From NCBI GenBank assembly GCA_019639235.1, contig JAHBSG010000003.1:66446-130445 (forward strand): 64,000 nucleotides of DNA, given 5' to 3'. The notes below the pieces were generated by a model. That model was not told the origin of the DNA. It saw only the letters and a list, made by a program, of their open reading frames with translations, and searched no databases. The stretch is from Acidobacteriota bacterium. GTDB taxonomy: Bacteria > Acidobacteriota > Blastocatellia > Pyrinomonadales > Pyrinomonadaceae. This document shows positions 1 through 9,469 of this stretch, one piece after another (position 1 is the stretch's first letter; each line of letters begins with the position of its first letter). The translations under genes were made by a program, and so were the position numbers.

Positions 1-2
1 CA

Positions 3-137
3 CGTGTCGATGTTGCCGAAATACCGGGCAAGCCGGGCTGCTACCGTGCCGTCGCATTTCTGCGGCCGCACTTCCAGCTCGACGAGCTTTCGGTCAGCCT
101 GCGCTTGGTTGCGGACCTTCCGCCGCCGGCGAAGTAA
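3..137 (+). CDS. tssC: T6SS contractile sheath large subunit TssC (3' end only)
   Basis: The frame is open from the window edge and closes with TAA at 135-137, leaving the last 44 residues. They contain EIPGKPGCYRAVAFLRPH and end in LRLVADLPPPAK, the conserved C-terminus of the large sheath protein TssC (VipB/EvpB). With TssB, TssC forms the contractile sheath around the Hcp tube, and TssH disassembles it after firing. The following genes are hcp, tssE, tssF, tssG and tssH, which fits a T6SS operon entering from the left. No shorter ATG-initiated frame in this stretch resembles a known protein. Confidence 0.9.
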   Translation, partial: RVDVAEIPGKPGCYRAVAFLRPHFQLDELSVSLRLVADLPPPAK

Positions 138-163
138 ACGTAAATGTGCTCCCACACGTTTTT
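136..163 (+). terminator. possible partial terminator or attenuator between tssC and hcp
   Basis: AAACGT(AAAT)GTG pairs with CACACGTTT around a 4-nt loop, with a 4-nt bulge on the left arm, and runs into GTTTTTCTCCTGTTTTT. A second small hairpin, TTCGGC-AAAA-GCCGAA, follows at 173-188. It sits directly after the tssC stop and could reduce read-through or stabilise a separate hcp message. Weak evidence. Confidence 0.35.
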
Positions 164-303
164 CTCCTGTTTTTCGGCAAAAGCCGAACGGATGTCCGTC
201 AATCCTCTGTAAGCCGGTAGGACAGCGAGGAACGCGGTACGAAAGCTACAAGCCCTAATAGATGAGGGTCATAAACAAACGATAAGGAGCGAAAGAAAAC
301 TCA

Positions 304-804
304 ATGGCAAGCGCAGATTATTACTTGAAGATAGACACGATCGAGGGCGAATCAGAAGCCACCGGTTTTGAAAAGCAGATGCAGATCGAATCATGGTCGT
401 TCGGAGCATCGAACTCAGGTTCATCGGGGATCGGCACCGGTCTTGGTACCGGTAAGGTTTCCCTTCAGGATTTCCACTTTGTGGTTCAGAACGGCAAGGC
501 CTCGGCTCAGCTATTCCTGGCATGTGCCAAGGGCAACCACATTCCGCAGGCGATCCTTTCCTGCCGGAAGACGGGCGGCGACGGCAATCCGTACACCTAC
601 TACAAGGTGACGTTCGAGGATGTTGTCCTCTCGAGCTTCCAGACGGGCGGATCGAATGGATCGGGTGCCCTTCCGATGGAGCAGATCTCGTTCAACTTCA
701 CGAAGATCACTTTCGAGTACTTCCAGCAGAAGGCGGACGGTTCGGTGGCACTCACCAACACGACCAAGTACGACATCAAGAAGGTCGAAGGCAGCGGAGC
801 CTAA
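304..804 (+). CDS. hcp: T6SS inner-tube protein Hcp (TssD)
   Basis: A 166-residue Hcp1-family protein. Hcp stacks as hexameric rings into the tube ejected by sheath contraction and can carry small effectors in its lumen. The N-terminus ADYYLKIDTIEGES, the ESWSFGASN stretch, the VSLQDFHFV strand and the C-terminal FNFTKITFEYFQQ are typical of the family. ATG at 304 follows a strong Shine-Dalgarno AAGGAGCGAAAG. The 166-nt gap from tssC is the largest in the cluster and may carry its own promoter, consistent with the high Hcp dosage a tube needs. Reasonably alternative: none. Confidence 0.95.
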   Translation: MASADYYLKIDTIEGESEATGFEKQMQIESWSFGASNSGSSGIGTGLGTGKVSLQDFHFVVQNGKASAQLFLACAKGNHIPQAILSCRKTGGDGNPYTYYKVTFEDVVLSSFQTGGSNGSGALPMEQISFNFTKITFEYFQQKADGSVALTNTTKYDIKKVEGSGA

Positions 805-921
805 CGGTTCCACGAATAACCGGAGACGGCCGGCAAATGGTTCGGCCGCTTTCCGAATTCCTTTTCAAGTCATCCGTTCCCGCCCTTCGCGGCGGGAGCG
901 TATTTTTCTCTTTAGCCAGTA

Positions 922-1407
922 ATGTCGCGATTCGGTAACGAGATAAGGGTCACGCCGTCGGTTCTTGACCGGCTTATCGATCTCGACCCAAGGGTCAGCG
1001 AGGAACCAACGAAATCGCATACCGCTTCCGTAAATGAGCTAAAGCAATCCGTCCGGCGCGACCTCGAGTGGCTGCTCAACACGCGTTGCCATACCGAAAC
1101 GCTCGACGACCGGCTTGAGGAAGCCCCGCGTTCGGTCGCTTTCTACGGCCTGCCGGATTTTACAGGCGTCAGCGCCAAGAACCAGAACGAACAGAAGCGG
1201 ATGGTCCGCGAGATCGAAGAAGCACTCAAGATCTTCGAACCGCGATTCAAGAATCTGAAGGTCACGATGGAACCGGTCAACAACATCGATCGCCAGCTTC
1301 GGTTCCGCATCGAAGCCGTGCTTGATATCGAGCCGACGCCGGAACCGGTCGTTTTTGACTCCGTGCTGCAGTCCGGCTCGGGAAATTTTTCTGTGACCGA
1401 GGGCTAG
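922..1407 (+). CDS. tssE: T6SS baseplate protein TssE (gp25-like)
   Basis: A 161-residue protein related to phage T4 gp25, the baseplate component that nucleates sheath polymerisation. The segment LKQSVRRDLEWLLNTR (about residues 36-51) matches the family signature region of a short helix followed by LLNTR, and the C-terminal half has the alternating strands of the gp25 fold (FRIEAVLDIEP). It starts at ATG 922, 117 nt after hcp and 35 nt before tssF, in the order hcp-tssE-tssF-tssG seen in many T6SS operons. Confidence 0.92.
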   Translation: MSRFGNEIRVTPSVLDRLIDLDPRVSEEPTKSHTASVNELKQSVRRDLEWLLNTRCHTETLDDRLEEAPRSVAFYGLPDFTGVSAKNQNEQKRMVREIEEALKIFEPRFKNLKVTMEPVNNIDRQLRFRIEAVLDIEPTPEPVVFDSVLQSGSGNFSVTEG

Positions 1408-1442
1408 CGGCTGCCGGGCGAACGGCGGTCTTTTTTGTATAA

Positions 1443-3335
1443 ATGCGAGACGAACTTCTTGGATACTACGAACGCGAGCTGGTCTTTCTCCGCCGTATGG
1501 GTGCGGAGTTTGCCCGCAAGTATCCCAAGATCGCCGCCCGGCTCTTGCTTGATGAAGAAAAGATCGAAGACCCGCACGTCGAGCGGATCATCGAGTCCTT
1601 TGCCTTCCTTACCGGCCGCGTCGGGCTCAAGCTTGATGACGAACTTCCGGAAATTACCGAGTCGTTCATCAATCTTCTTTATCCGCATTATCTAGCACCG
1701 ATCCCCTCGATGGCGGTAACGCAGTTCTCCTTCGGCTCACCGAACGACAAGATCACGTCTGTTCAGGTTGTCGAACGCGGCTCGCGTCTCAATTCCCGTC
1801 CGGTCGAAGGAACGCCGTGCCAATTCCGTACGGCTTATGACGTCCAGCTTCTGCCGATAGAGCTTGAATCCGCAGCTCTCGAATCGCCCGCACCAAAGAA
1901 CTCACAGGGCAGGTTTGCCGATTGCTACATTCGCCTCAGCATGGCCTGCTACGGCGGGGCGAACCTTCGCGAAATGAAGGTGACGACCGACGATTCGCCG
2001 CTTTCGTATTTCCGGTTCTATCTTGACGGCGACCCGCAGCTCGTCTTCCCGCTTTACGAGATCATCATGAACCACGCGGTCTCGGTCGAGTTCCGGCCGA
2101 AGGATCCGCCGCTCGGTGCCGGAACGATGAAAACGCTGACCAACATCCAGCTCAAGCTTCCGGATCCGGTCGTGATACCGGCCGCCGATGCGATCCGGCA
2201 GGTTGGTTTTGCGGATGATGAGGCACTCCTGCCGGCCTCGAAGCGGTCGTTCAAGGGTTATCGTTTGCTGTCCGAATATTTTGCATTCCCCTACAAGTTC
2301 CTCTTTTTCGACATTTTGGGGGTTGACCGGGCGATCGCAGCAAAGTTCGGAAGCCACTTCGACGTTCTGATCCACCTTCGCGATGTGACGCCGCCGATCG
2401 CACCGGTCGTTACCGAAACATTTCGGCTCGGCTGCACGCCGGTGATAAATCTTTTCTCAAAACTCTCGGACCCGATCTATATTTCGCAGCAGAAATACGA
2501 GTATCAGATCATTCCGGACATTCACCGCCAATCGGCGACCGAGATCTATTCGATCGACGAGGTCTACGCCTCGGACCCGCGCTCCGGCGAGACGCGTGAG
2601 TTCGCTCCGTTCTATTCGCTTCGCCACGCCTATGGCGATGAGATGGAGCGGTCGTATTGGTACGCGTCGCGGCGGCAGTCGCAGCGTGAGAACGATGAAG
2701 GCTCGGAGATGTTCCTCTCGTTCGTCGATGCGAAGTTCGACCCCTATGCGCCTAACGTTGAGGTGCTCAATGTGAGGGCGACGTGCACGAACCGCGACCT
2801 TCCAGCCCGGCTTCCCTTTGGCGGAAAGGATAGCGACTTTGACGTCGAGGGCACCGCTCTCGTTTCGCGCGTCCGGTGCCTGACGAAACCGACCGAGACG
2901 ATAAGGCCGCCGCAGAGGCGTGCTCTTCAGTGGCGGCTCATCTCGCATTTGAATCTGAACTATCTGTCGATAACCGCCGACCGGAATGGTACGCCCGAGG
3001 CCCTGCAGGAAATTCTGCATCTCTATAATTTTGACGATTCCTCGGTGACCCGAAAACAGATACTCGGCATAACGGGCATCGAGACCCGAAAGGCCGTTCG
3101 CCAGGTCGGCGGCAAGATCGGTGCCGGCTTCGTACGCGGGCTTGAGACAGCGCTGACCTTTGATGAAGAACAGTTCGTCGGCAGCGGAATGTTCCTTTTC
3201 GCATGCGTTCTGGAGCGTTTCCTCGCACTTTATTCGTCGATAAATTCGTTCAACCAGCTGATCATTCGCTCCGAGCAGCGTGAAGCGGAGATCAAGGTCT
3301 TTCCGCCGAGAACGGGCGAGCAGGTTTTGCTTTAG
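1443..3335 (+). CDS. tssF: T6SS baseplate protein TssF (VasA/ImpG)
   Basis: A 630-residue protein of the TssF family, the main structural baseplate wedge protein, which pairs with TssG in a TssK-TssF-TssG-TssE complex at the inner membrane. The N-terminus LLGYYERELVFLRRMGAEFA followed by KYPKIAARLLL is the family hallmark, and FLTGRVGLKLDDELPEITES at residues 54-73 is the second conserved block. The length is normal for the family. It is followed 31 nt later by tssG. Confidence 0.95.
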   Translation: MRDELLGYYERELVFLRRMGAEFARKYPKIAARLLLDEEKIEDPHVERIIESFAFLTGRVGLKLDDELPEITESFINLLYPHYLAPIPSMAVTQFSFGSPNDKITSVQVVERGSRLNSRPVEGTPCQFRTAYDVQLLPIELESAALESPAPKNSQGRFADCYIRLSMACYGGANLREMKVTTDDSPLSYFRFYLDGDPQLVFPLYEIIMNHAVSVEFRPKDPPLGAGTMKTLTNIQLKLPDPVVIPAADAIRQVGFADDEALLPASKRSFKGYRLLSEYFAFPYKFLFFDILGVDRAIAAKFGSHFDVLIHLRDVTPPIAPVVTETFRLGCTPVINLFSKLSDPIYISQQKYEYQIIPDIHRQSATEIYSIDEVYASDPRSGETREFAPFYSLRHAYGDEMERSYWYASRRQSQRENDEGSEMFLSFVDAKFDPYAPNVEVLNVRATCTNRDLPARLPFGGKDSDFDVEGTALVSRVRCLTKPTETIRPPQRRALQWRLISHLNLNYLSITADRNGTPEALQEILHLYNFDDSSVTRKQILGITGIETRKAVRQVGGKIGAGFVRGLETALTFDEEQFVGSGMFLFACVLERFLALYSSINSFNQLIIRSEQREAEIKVFPPRTGEQVLL

Positions 3336-3366
3336 GCAGCCGCCCGCCGCGGCGGGCCGAGAATTT

Positions 3367-4392
3367 GTGACAGATAAGAGCGTAAAAGAGGAACTCTTTA
3401 ACGAGCCGTACCGCTTTGATTTCTTTCAGGCGATGCGGCTGATCGAGCGCATCTATGCCGACAAGAAACCGGTCGGCGGCGAAGCCCTACCCAAGGAAGA
3501 GCCCATCCGCGTCCGGACGCGGCCGGCACTCGACTTTCCGCCAAGCGAGATCCAGGAGATCCGCGAGGTCGAGGACGAAGCGACGGGCGAACGCCGGCTC
3601 GAAATGCTCGTCAACTTCATGGGCATGCTCGGCCCCTCGGGAACCTTGCCGGTGCACTACACCGAGCTTGCGATGGAACGCATCCGCCAGCGAGACACGG
3701 CAATGTGGGCGTTCCTTGATATCTTTACGCACCGCTCGGTCTCGCTCTTTTACCGGGCATGGGCGAAGTATAGGTTCCCGGTTGCCTACGAACGCGGAAA
3801 CGATGAGTTCACTTCATATCTTTACGATCTTGCCGGGCTTGGAACCCGCGGGCTTCGCGGCCGCATGGGGCTTGAGGACGAATCGCTCCTGCCCTATGTC
3901 GGCCTCATCTCGCAGAAGCCGCACTCCGCCTCGGCTCTCGAGAATATTCTGAGCGACTATTTTGGCGTTCCGGCGAAGCTTTCGCAGTTCTTCGGGCAGT
4001 GGCTCGCACTGACGACCCGCGACGTCACATTCCTCGGCCTGCGTAACAGCACGCTCGGCCGCTCGGCCTTGATCGGCGACCGCGTTTGGGACCAGCAGTC
4101 GAAGTTCCGTGTCACGCTCGGCCCGATGAAGTTCGACCAGTTTCGGGCAATGCTTCCGGACGGGACCGCCAACAGACCGATCCGGTCGATCGTGCGTTTC
4201 CTCGCCGGGCTTGAGACGGATTTCGACGTCCAACTCGTCCTCGAAAAGCGGCAGGTCCCGAGCCTCGTTCTGACGACTCGGGCCGTAAGGCGGCCGATGC
4301 TGGGCTGGACGACGTGGCTGAAATCAAAGCCCTTTACCAAGGACGACGGGCAGGTGGTCCTGGCGATGGATCAGGATCAGGAAACATTTTAG
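3367..4392 (+). CDS. tssG: T6SS baseplate protein TssG (ImpH/VasB)
   Basis: A 341-residue TssG protein, which embraces TssF in the baseplate wedge. The diagnostic block MGMLGPSGTLPVHYTEL is present in the first third, preceded by EPYRFDFFQAMRLIERI near the N-terminus. I choose GTG at 3367 (product V-TDKSVKEELF): a longer frame exists from 3280 but overlaps tssF and encodes an arginine-rich sequence unlike the family, and 3367 places the start 31 nt after the tssF stop. The Shine-Dalgarno is weak. Confidence 0.92.
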   Translation: MTDKSVKEELFNEPYRFDFFQAMRLIERIYADKKPVGGEALPKEEPIRVRTRPALDFPPSEIQEIREVEDEATGERRLEMLVNFMGMLGPSGTLPVHYTELAMERIRQRDTAMWAFLDIFTHRSVSLFYRAWAKYRFPVAYERGNDEFTSYLYDLAGLGTRGLRGRMGLEDESLLPYVGLISQKPHSASALENILSDYFGVPAKLSQFFGQWLALTTRDVTFLGLRNSTLGRSALIGDRVWDQQSKFRVTLGPMKFDQFRAMLPDGTANRPIRSIVRFLAGLETDFDVQLVLEKRQVPSLVLTTRAVRRPMLGWTTWLKSKPFTKDDGQVVLAMDQDQETF

Positions 4393-4434
4393 TGCCATCA
4401 TTCATTGTGAGAAAAAGCAGCAGGAGAAACCCCT

Positions 4435-7221
4435 ATGAACGTTAATCTGAAATCACTGGTAGGAAGGCTTAATGACGTCTCGCGCAACGCCCTCGAGGGA
4501 GCGGCCGGGCTTTGCCTTTCGCGTACCAACTACGATGTCGAGATCGAGCATATGCTCGTCAAGCTCCTCGAACAGGACAACACTGATATTCACAAGATCT
4601 GTTCGCACTTTGAGATCAATGTCGATCGACTCTCAAAGGACATCAATTCTGCTCTCGACCGCCTCAAGAGCGGCAACTCGCGAACGCCGGGCCTCAGCGA
4701 CCGCATCCCGCAATGGATTCAGGATGCATGGCTGCTCGCCTCGGTCGATTTCGGTGCAGCCCGCGTCCGTTCCGGCCACCTCCTGCTGGCACTGCTTTCA
4801 AATGACCGGACCGCACGCATCGCACGCGATATCTCGAAGGAATTCGACCACATCTCGGAGGAGAAACTCGCATCCGGATTTGCCGAGATCACGGGCGATT
4901 CATCCGAGGCCCGCGACGCTGTCGCTCTCGGCGAGGCTCCGGGCGTCTCCGGCGGCGAGGCCGTCGCATCGGGCATTCCCGGCAAGACCAAGGCGCTCGA
5001 TCAATACACCGAGGATCTGACCGCTAAGGCCCGTGCCGGCAAGATCGATCCCGTTCTGGGCCGCGACTTCGAGATCCGCCAGATCATCGACATCCTGACC
5101 CGCCGGCGGCAGAATAACCCGATCCTGACCGGCGAGGCCGGCGTCGGAAAAACGGCGGTCGTCGAAGGTTTCGCACTTCGTATCGCCGAAGGTGACGTGC
5201 CGGATCCGCTCAAGAACGTCGCAGTACGCTCGCTCGACCTCGGCCTTCTTCAGGCCGGTGCAGGCGTTAAAGGCGAATTCGAGAATCGGTTGAAGTCGGT
5301 CATCGACGAGGTCAAGTCCTCGCCCCAGCCGATCATTATGTTCATCGACGAGGCCCATACGATGATCGGTGCCGGCGGAGCCGCCGGGCAGAACGACGCA
5401 GCCAACCTGCTGAAGCCCGCACTCGCCCGCGGCGAACTTCGCACGATCGCGGCGACGACCTGGGCCGAATATAAGAAATATTTCGAGAAAGACGCCGCTC
5501 TTGCGCGCCGCTTTCAGGTGGTCAAGGTCGATGAACCGGACGAAATTAAGGCCATCGCGATGATGCGCGGGATCGCTGACAAAATGGAGGCCCACCACAA
5601 CGTCCGCATCCTCGATGAAGCGATCGTCGAGTGCGTCAAGCTCTCGCACCGCTACATCACCGGCCGCCAACTTCCGGACAAGTCGGTTTCCGTTCTCGAT
5701 ACGGCATGTGCAAAGGTCGCCATTGGCCAAGGCTCGATCCCCGCTCCGATAGACGATGCAAAACGCCGGATCCAGTTCCTCGATTCCGAGATCGATTCGC
5801 TCGAGCGCGAACAGGTGACCGGAGCCGACCACGACGAGCGGCTCGAAAAGCTCAAGGCTGAAAAGGCGAGCGTCGAGGAAGAACTCGCCCGGTTCAACGA
5901 GCAGTTCGAGAAAGAAAAGGCCCTCGTCGAACAGATCAAGAACATCCGCACCAAGCTAGAGATGTCACGGCTCGACGGCAAGCTCTCAGATGCTATTGCC
6001 GAAACAAGCACCAATGGAGGCGGCGAAGCGGTCGCTGCGGCCGCAACCGCCGAAGCGGACGGCTCACCTGCGGGCGATGATTCCGGAACCGCGGCGGCAA
6101 CCGCTCCTGAAGCGGCCGTGCCTGCCGATATCGAAGCGGCAAAGGCCGAACTCAAGCGGCTGACCGAAGAGCTTAAGACACTGCAGGGCGAGAATCCTCT
6201 TATCCAACCGGTCGTCAACGGCCAGTCCGTCGCCGAGATCATTTCCGGCTGGACCGGCATCCCGATCGGCAAGATGGTCGCCGATGAGATCAATGCTGTC
6301 CTAAATCTGCACGAAACGCTGAAGGAACGCGTGCTCGGGCAGGACCATGCTCTCGAAGCGATCGCCCAGCGCATTCGCACGTCGCGTGCCGGCCTGACCG
6401 ACCCGAAACGTCCGATCGGCGTCTTTATGCTCGTCGGCACATCCGGCGTCGGTAAGACCGAAACCGCACTCGCCCTCGCCGAAGCTCTTTACGGCGGCGA
6501 GCGAAACCTGATCTCGATCAATATGAGCGAATATCAGGAAGCCCACACCGTTTCGAGCCTCAAGGGTTCGCCTCCGGGATACGTCGGCTACGGCGAAGGC
6601 GGCGTGCTGACCGAGGCCGTTCGGCGGAAGCCGTACTCGGTCGTCCTGCTTGATGAGGTCGAGAAGGCACACCCGGACGTGATGGAACTCTTCTTCCAGG
6701 TGTTCGATAAGGGCGTACTTGAAGATGGCGAAGGCCGCGAGATAGATTTCAAGAACTGCGTCATCATCCTGACCTCGAACGTCGGTACCGATACGATAAT
6801 GAAGCTCTGTGCCGATCCGGACACCAAACCGCTGCCCGAAGGCATCATCGAGGCCGTCAAGCCCGAGCTTAACAAAGCTTTCAAGCCGGCCCTGCTTGGC
6901 CGTATGGTAACGGTTCCCTATTATCCGATCAGCGACGAGATACTGCGGCTCATCATCAAACTCCAGCTCGGCAAGATCAAAAACCGCATTGCCGATAACC
7001 ACGGTGCGCAATTTTCCTACGATGATGCCGTCATAGAGACGGTGGCATCGCGGTGTACCGATGTCGATAGCGGAGCCCGCAATGTTTATAACATCCTGAC
7101 GGGCACGATGCTGCCGGATATGAGCGGCGAGGTCCTTTCGCGAATGGCGTCCGGTGAATCTATCAAAAAGGTTCACGTCGGCGTCGGCGATGACGGAAAC
7201 TTCGTCTATCAAATAACGTAG
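4435..7221 (+). CDS. tssH: T6SS sheath-recycling AAA+ ATPase TssH (ClpV)
   Basis: A 928-residue double-AAA+ ClpB-type ATPase that extracts and unfolds contracted sheath subunits. Clp N-domain repeats fill roughly residues 1-150. D1 has Walker A GEAGVGKT near residue 232 and Walker B IIMFIDEAHT. A coiled M domain follows, and D2 has GTSGVGKTE near residue 667 and VVLLDEVEKAHPD. ClpV identity over ClpB rests on the T6SS context and on the N-domain sequence. Oddity: an Ala/Gly/Glu-rich low-complexity stretch at about residues 525-565 lies between the M-domain coils and D2. A 42-nt gap follows tssG with SD GCAGGAGAAACCCC. Confidence 0.95.
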   Translation: MNVNLKSLVGRLNDVSRNALEGAAGLCLSRTNYDVEIEHMLVKLLEQDNTDIHKICSHFEINVDRLSKDINSALDRLKSGNSRTPGLSDRIPQWIQDAWLLASVDFGAARVRSGHLLLALLSNDRTARIARDISKEFDHISEEKLASGFAEITGDSSEARDAVALGEAPGVSGGEAVASGIPGKTKALDQYTEDLTAKARAGKIDPVLGRDFEIRQIIDILTRRRQNNPILTGEAGVGKTAVVEGFALRIAEGDVPDPLKNVAVRSLDLGLLQAGAGVKGEFENRLKSVIDEVKSSPQPIIMFIDEAHTMIGAGGAAGQNDAANLLKPALARGELRTIAATTWAEYKKYFEKDAALARRFQVVKVDEPDEIKAIAMMRGIADKMEAHHNVRILDEAIVECVKLSHRYITGRQLPDKSVSVLDTACAKVAIGQGSIPAPIDDAKRRIQFLDSEIDSLEREQVTGADHDERLEKLKAEKASVEEELARFNEQFEKEKALVEQIKNIRTKLEMSRLDGKLSDAIAETSTNGGGEAVAAAATAEADGSPAGDDSGTAAATAPEAAVPADIEAAKAELKRLTEELKTLQGENPLIQPVVNGQSVAEIISGWTGIPIGKMVADEINAVLNLHETLKERVLGQDHALEAIAQRIRTSRAGLTDPKRPIGVFMLVGTSGVGKTETALALAEALYGGERNLISINMSEYQEAHTVSSLKGSPPGYVGYGEGGVLTEAVRRKPYSVVLLDEVEKAHPDVMELFFQVFDKGVLEDGEGREIDFKNCVIILTSNVGTDTIMKLCADPDTKPLPEGIIEAVKPELNKAFKPALLGRMVTVPYYPISDEILRLIIKLQLGKIKNRIADNHGAQFSYDDAVIETVASRCTDVDSGARNVYNILTGTMLPDMSGEVLSRMASGESIKKVHVGVGDDGNFVYQIT

Positions 7222-7299
7222 GCCGCAAGATCGTGGAGAGCCGGAGGGCGAAAGCCTTCCGGCGATCACGCGGAACGGCCGAGAGGATAGATAGCAAAG

Positions 7300-9456
7300 A
7301 TGGGAACGAAACAGGACAATAGGCTTATCAAGATCAATTCGCCGCTCGGCGAGGATATGATCCTCGTAGAGGCGATGAGCGTCTCTGAGGGAATGTCAAA
7401 GCTCTATTCGATCGAGCTGGACCTCGTCCACGCCGAAGAGGACATGTCGTACACGCCGACGACCGTTCCGCCGGCAAACATTCTTGGAAAGCCTGTTGCC
7501 ATCTCGGTCAAGCAATCGGACGGCGTCGAGCGCTTCTTTCATGGCATCGTTAATCACTTCCAGCAGGGCATTCGCCACGTCCGCTTCACATTTTACAAGG
7601 CCGTTGTCGTCCCGCATGTCTGGATGCTGACCCAGCGTCGGCAAACGAAGATCTATCAACAGAAAAGCGTAAAAGAGATCCTTGAAGAGATCCTTACGGG
7701 CTTCACAAATCGGTTCGAGCTTCAGGGCACGTATGAAAAGCGGAATTATTGCGTTCAATATCAGGAAACGGATTGGGATTTCGCATCCCGCCTGATGGAA
7801 GAGGAAGGTATCTTCTACTTCTTCGAACACACCAACAACGAGCACAAGATCGTCATCGCGGACCAGCCGCAGTCAAACGCGGAGTGTCCCGGTAAGAGCA
7901 CTATTCCCTATGCACTCAAGGTCGGCAGCGAAGAAGAGTTGATCTCGTCGGTCTTCAGCCTGCATATGGACTACCAGCTCCGGCCCGGGAAGGTCACACT
8001 TTGGGACCACAACTTTCAGCTTCCCGGCAAGAAGCTCGACGTAACAAAGCCTTCGCGGTTCAGCGTCGGCGGAAACGACCAGTTCGAGATCTATGATCAT
8101 CCCGGCGGCTACGCCCGCAAATACGACGGGATCGACAAGAGCGGCGGCGAACAGGCGGGCGACCTGCAAAAGATCTTTACCGATAATCAGAAACACGCAT
8201 CGAACCTGATCGATGCTATCGACGCGGGTTATACGACCCTCGTCGGAAACAGCGACTGCTGCTCGTTAACGCCCGGCTATCGGTTCACGCTTCAGGAACA
8301 TCCTGATTCAGCGACCAACGGTGTGTACCTGGTAACGGAAACCGAACACCAGGTGCTTCAAGCCCCGTCGTATGTCTCCGATGAAAGCCCGGACGAAGCG
8401 TACCGGAACCGCTTCAAGGCGATTCCGCATGGAGCCGGCAAGCCGCCGTTCCGGCCGCTGCCCGTTACGCCCAAGCCACGTGTTTACGGTTCGCAAACGG
8501 CACACGTCGTCGGCCCCGCGGGCGAAGAGATCTTCACCGATAAATACGGCCGCGTGAAGGTCCAGTTCCACTGGGACCGCGATGGCAAATACGACGCGAA
8601 CAGCTCGTGCTGGGTCCGCGTTGCTCAGAGCTGGGCCGGAAATAAATGGGGAATGGTCTTTGTCCCGCGCGTCGGAATGGAGGTCGTTGTCCATTTTATC
8701 GAGGGCGACCTCGATCAGCCGATCATTACCGGTTGTGTTTACAACCCGGGCGCGATGCCGCCATACACGCTGCCCGATGAGAAAACGAAATCGACCATAA
8801 AGACCGATTCCTCGAAAGGCGGCGGCGGCTTCAACGAACTCCGCTTTGAGGATAAAAAAGGCAGCGAACAGGTATTTATCCACGCCGAAAAGAACCAGGA
8901 CATTCGTGTCAAGAACGATTGCATGGAGTATATCGGCAATGACCGTCACCTGATGGTCAAGAATGACCAGTTCGAAAAGATCGATAAGGACATCCATTTG
9001 ACCGTTGGCGGCAATGTCAATCAAAAGATCGGCGATACGCTCTCGATCAACGCTCAGTCAGACATTCACGAAAAAGCCGGGCAGAACATGGCACTGGATG
9101 CCGGAATGGCGGTGCATATCAAAGCAGGAATGACCGCCGTCATCGAGGCAGGCACCAGCCTTACGCTCAAGGTCGGCGGCAACTTCATCAACATAAATTC
9201 CGGCGGCGTATTCATCTCGGGAACAATGGTGATGATCAATAGCGGCGGCGCGGCCGGCTCGGGCGGCGGATGCAATCCCGAAGCTCCGAAGGATGCAAAG
9301 GAGGCCGATAAGGCAGACCCGGGAGCGGGCATCCCATCACCGCCGCCACCACCTCCGGCTCCGGTCAAGAGCTTCAGCCCGCAGGCGATAGCTCTTCAGC
9401 GAGCGGCACAGGACGGAACGCCCTTCTGCGCTATATGTGCACAGGCAAACAGTTAG
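7300..9456 (+). CDS. vgrG: T6SS tip protein VgrG (TssI)
   Basis: A 718-residue VgrG: gp27/gp44-like base domain, gp5-type OB fold, then a triple-stranded beta-helix spike. DKYGRVKVQFHWDRDGK followed by SSCWVRVAQSWAG and MVFVPRVGMEVVVHFIEGD is the classic VgrG core (about residues 415-470). The C-terminus beyond the helix has a glycine stretch, a Pro-rich linker (PSPPPPPPAP) and a terminal segment ending DGTPFCAICAQANS with C710 and C713 as CxxC. No enzymatic extension is recognised. The genes just downstream are the expected cargo of this tip. Confidence 0.96.
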   Translation: MGTKQDNRLIKINSPLGEDMILVEAMSVSEGMSKLYSIELDLVHAEEDMSYTPTTVPPANILGKPVAISVKQSDGVERFFHGIVNHFQQGIRHVRFTFYKAVVVPHVWMLTQRRQTKIYQQKSVKEILEEILTGFTNRFELQGTYEKRNYCVQYQETDWDFASRLMEEEGIFYFFEHTNNEHKIVIADQPQSNAECPGKSTIPYALKVGSEEELISSVFSLHMDYQLRPGKVTLWDHNFQLPGKKLDVTKPSRFSVGGNDQFEIYDHPGGYARKYDGIDKSGGEQAGDLQKIFTDNQKHASNLIDAIDAGYTTLVGNSDCCSLTPGYRFTLQEHPDSATNGVYLVTETEHQVLQAPSYVSDESPDEAYRNRFKAIPHGAGKPPFRPLPVTPKPRVYGSQTAHVVGPAGEEIFTDKYGRVKVQFHWDRDGKYDANSSCWVRVAQSWAGNKWGMVFVPRVGMEVVVHFIEGDLDQPIITGCVYNPGAMPPYTLPDEKTKSTIKTDSSKGGGGFNELRFEDKKGSEQVFIHAEKNQDIRVKNDCMEYIGNDRHLMVKNDQFEKIDKDIHLTVGGNVNQKIGDTLSINAQSDIHEKAGQNMALDAGMAVHIKAGMTAVIEAGTSLTLKVGGNFININSGGVFISGTMVMINSGGAAGSGGGCNPEAPKDAKEADKADPGAGIPSPPPPPPAPVKSFSPQAIALQRAAQDGTPFCAICAQANS

Positions 9457-9469
9457 ACGATAAGCGAGA

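Noticed and set aside
3280-3366. Upstream extension of TssG
   Set aside because: It would overlap the tssF end and gives an Arg-rich sequence not seen in TssG; GTG 3367 begins at the family N-terminus.
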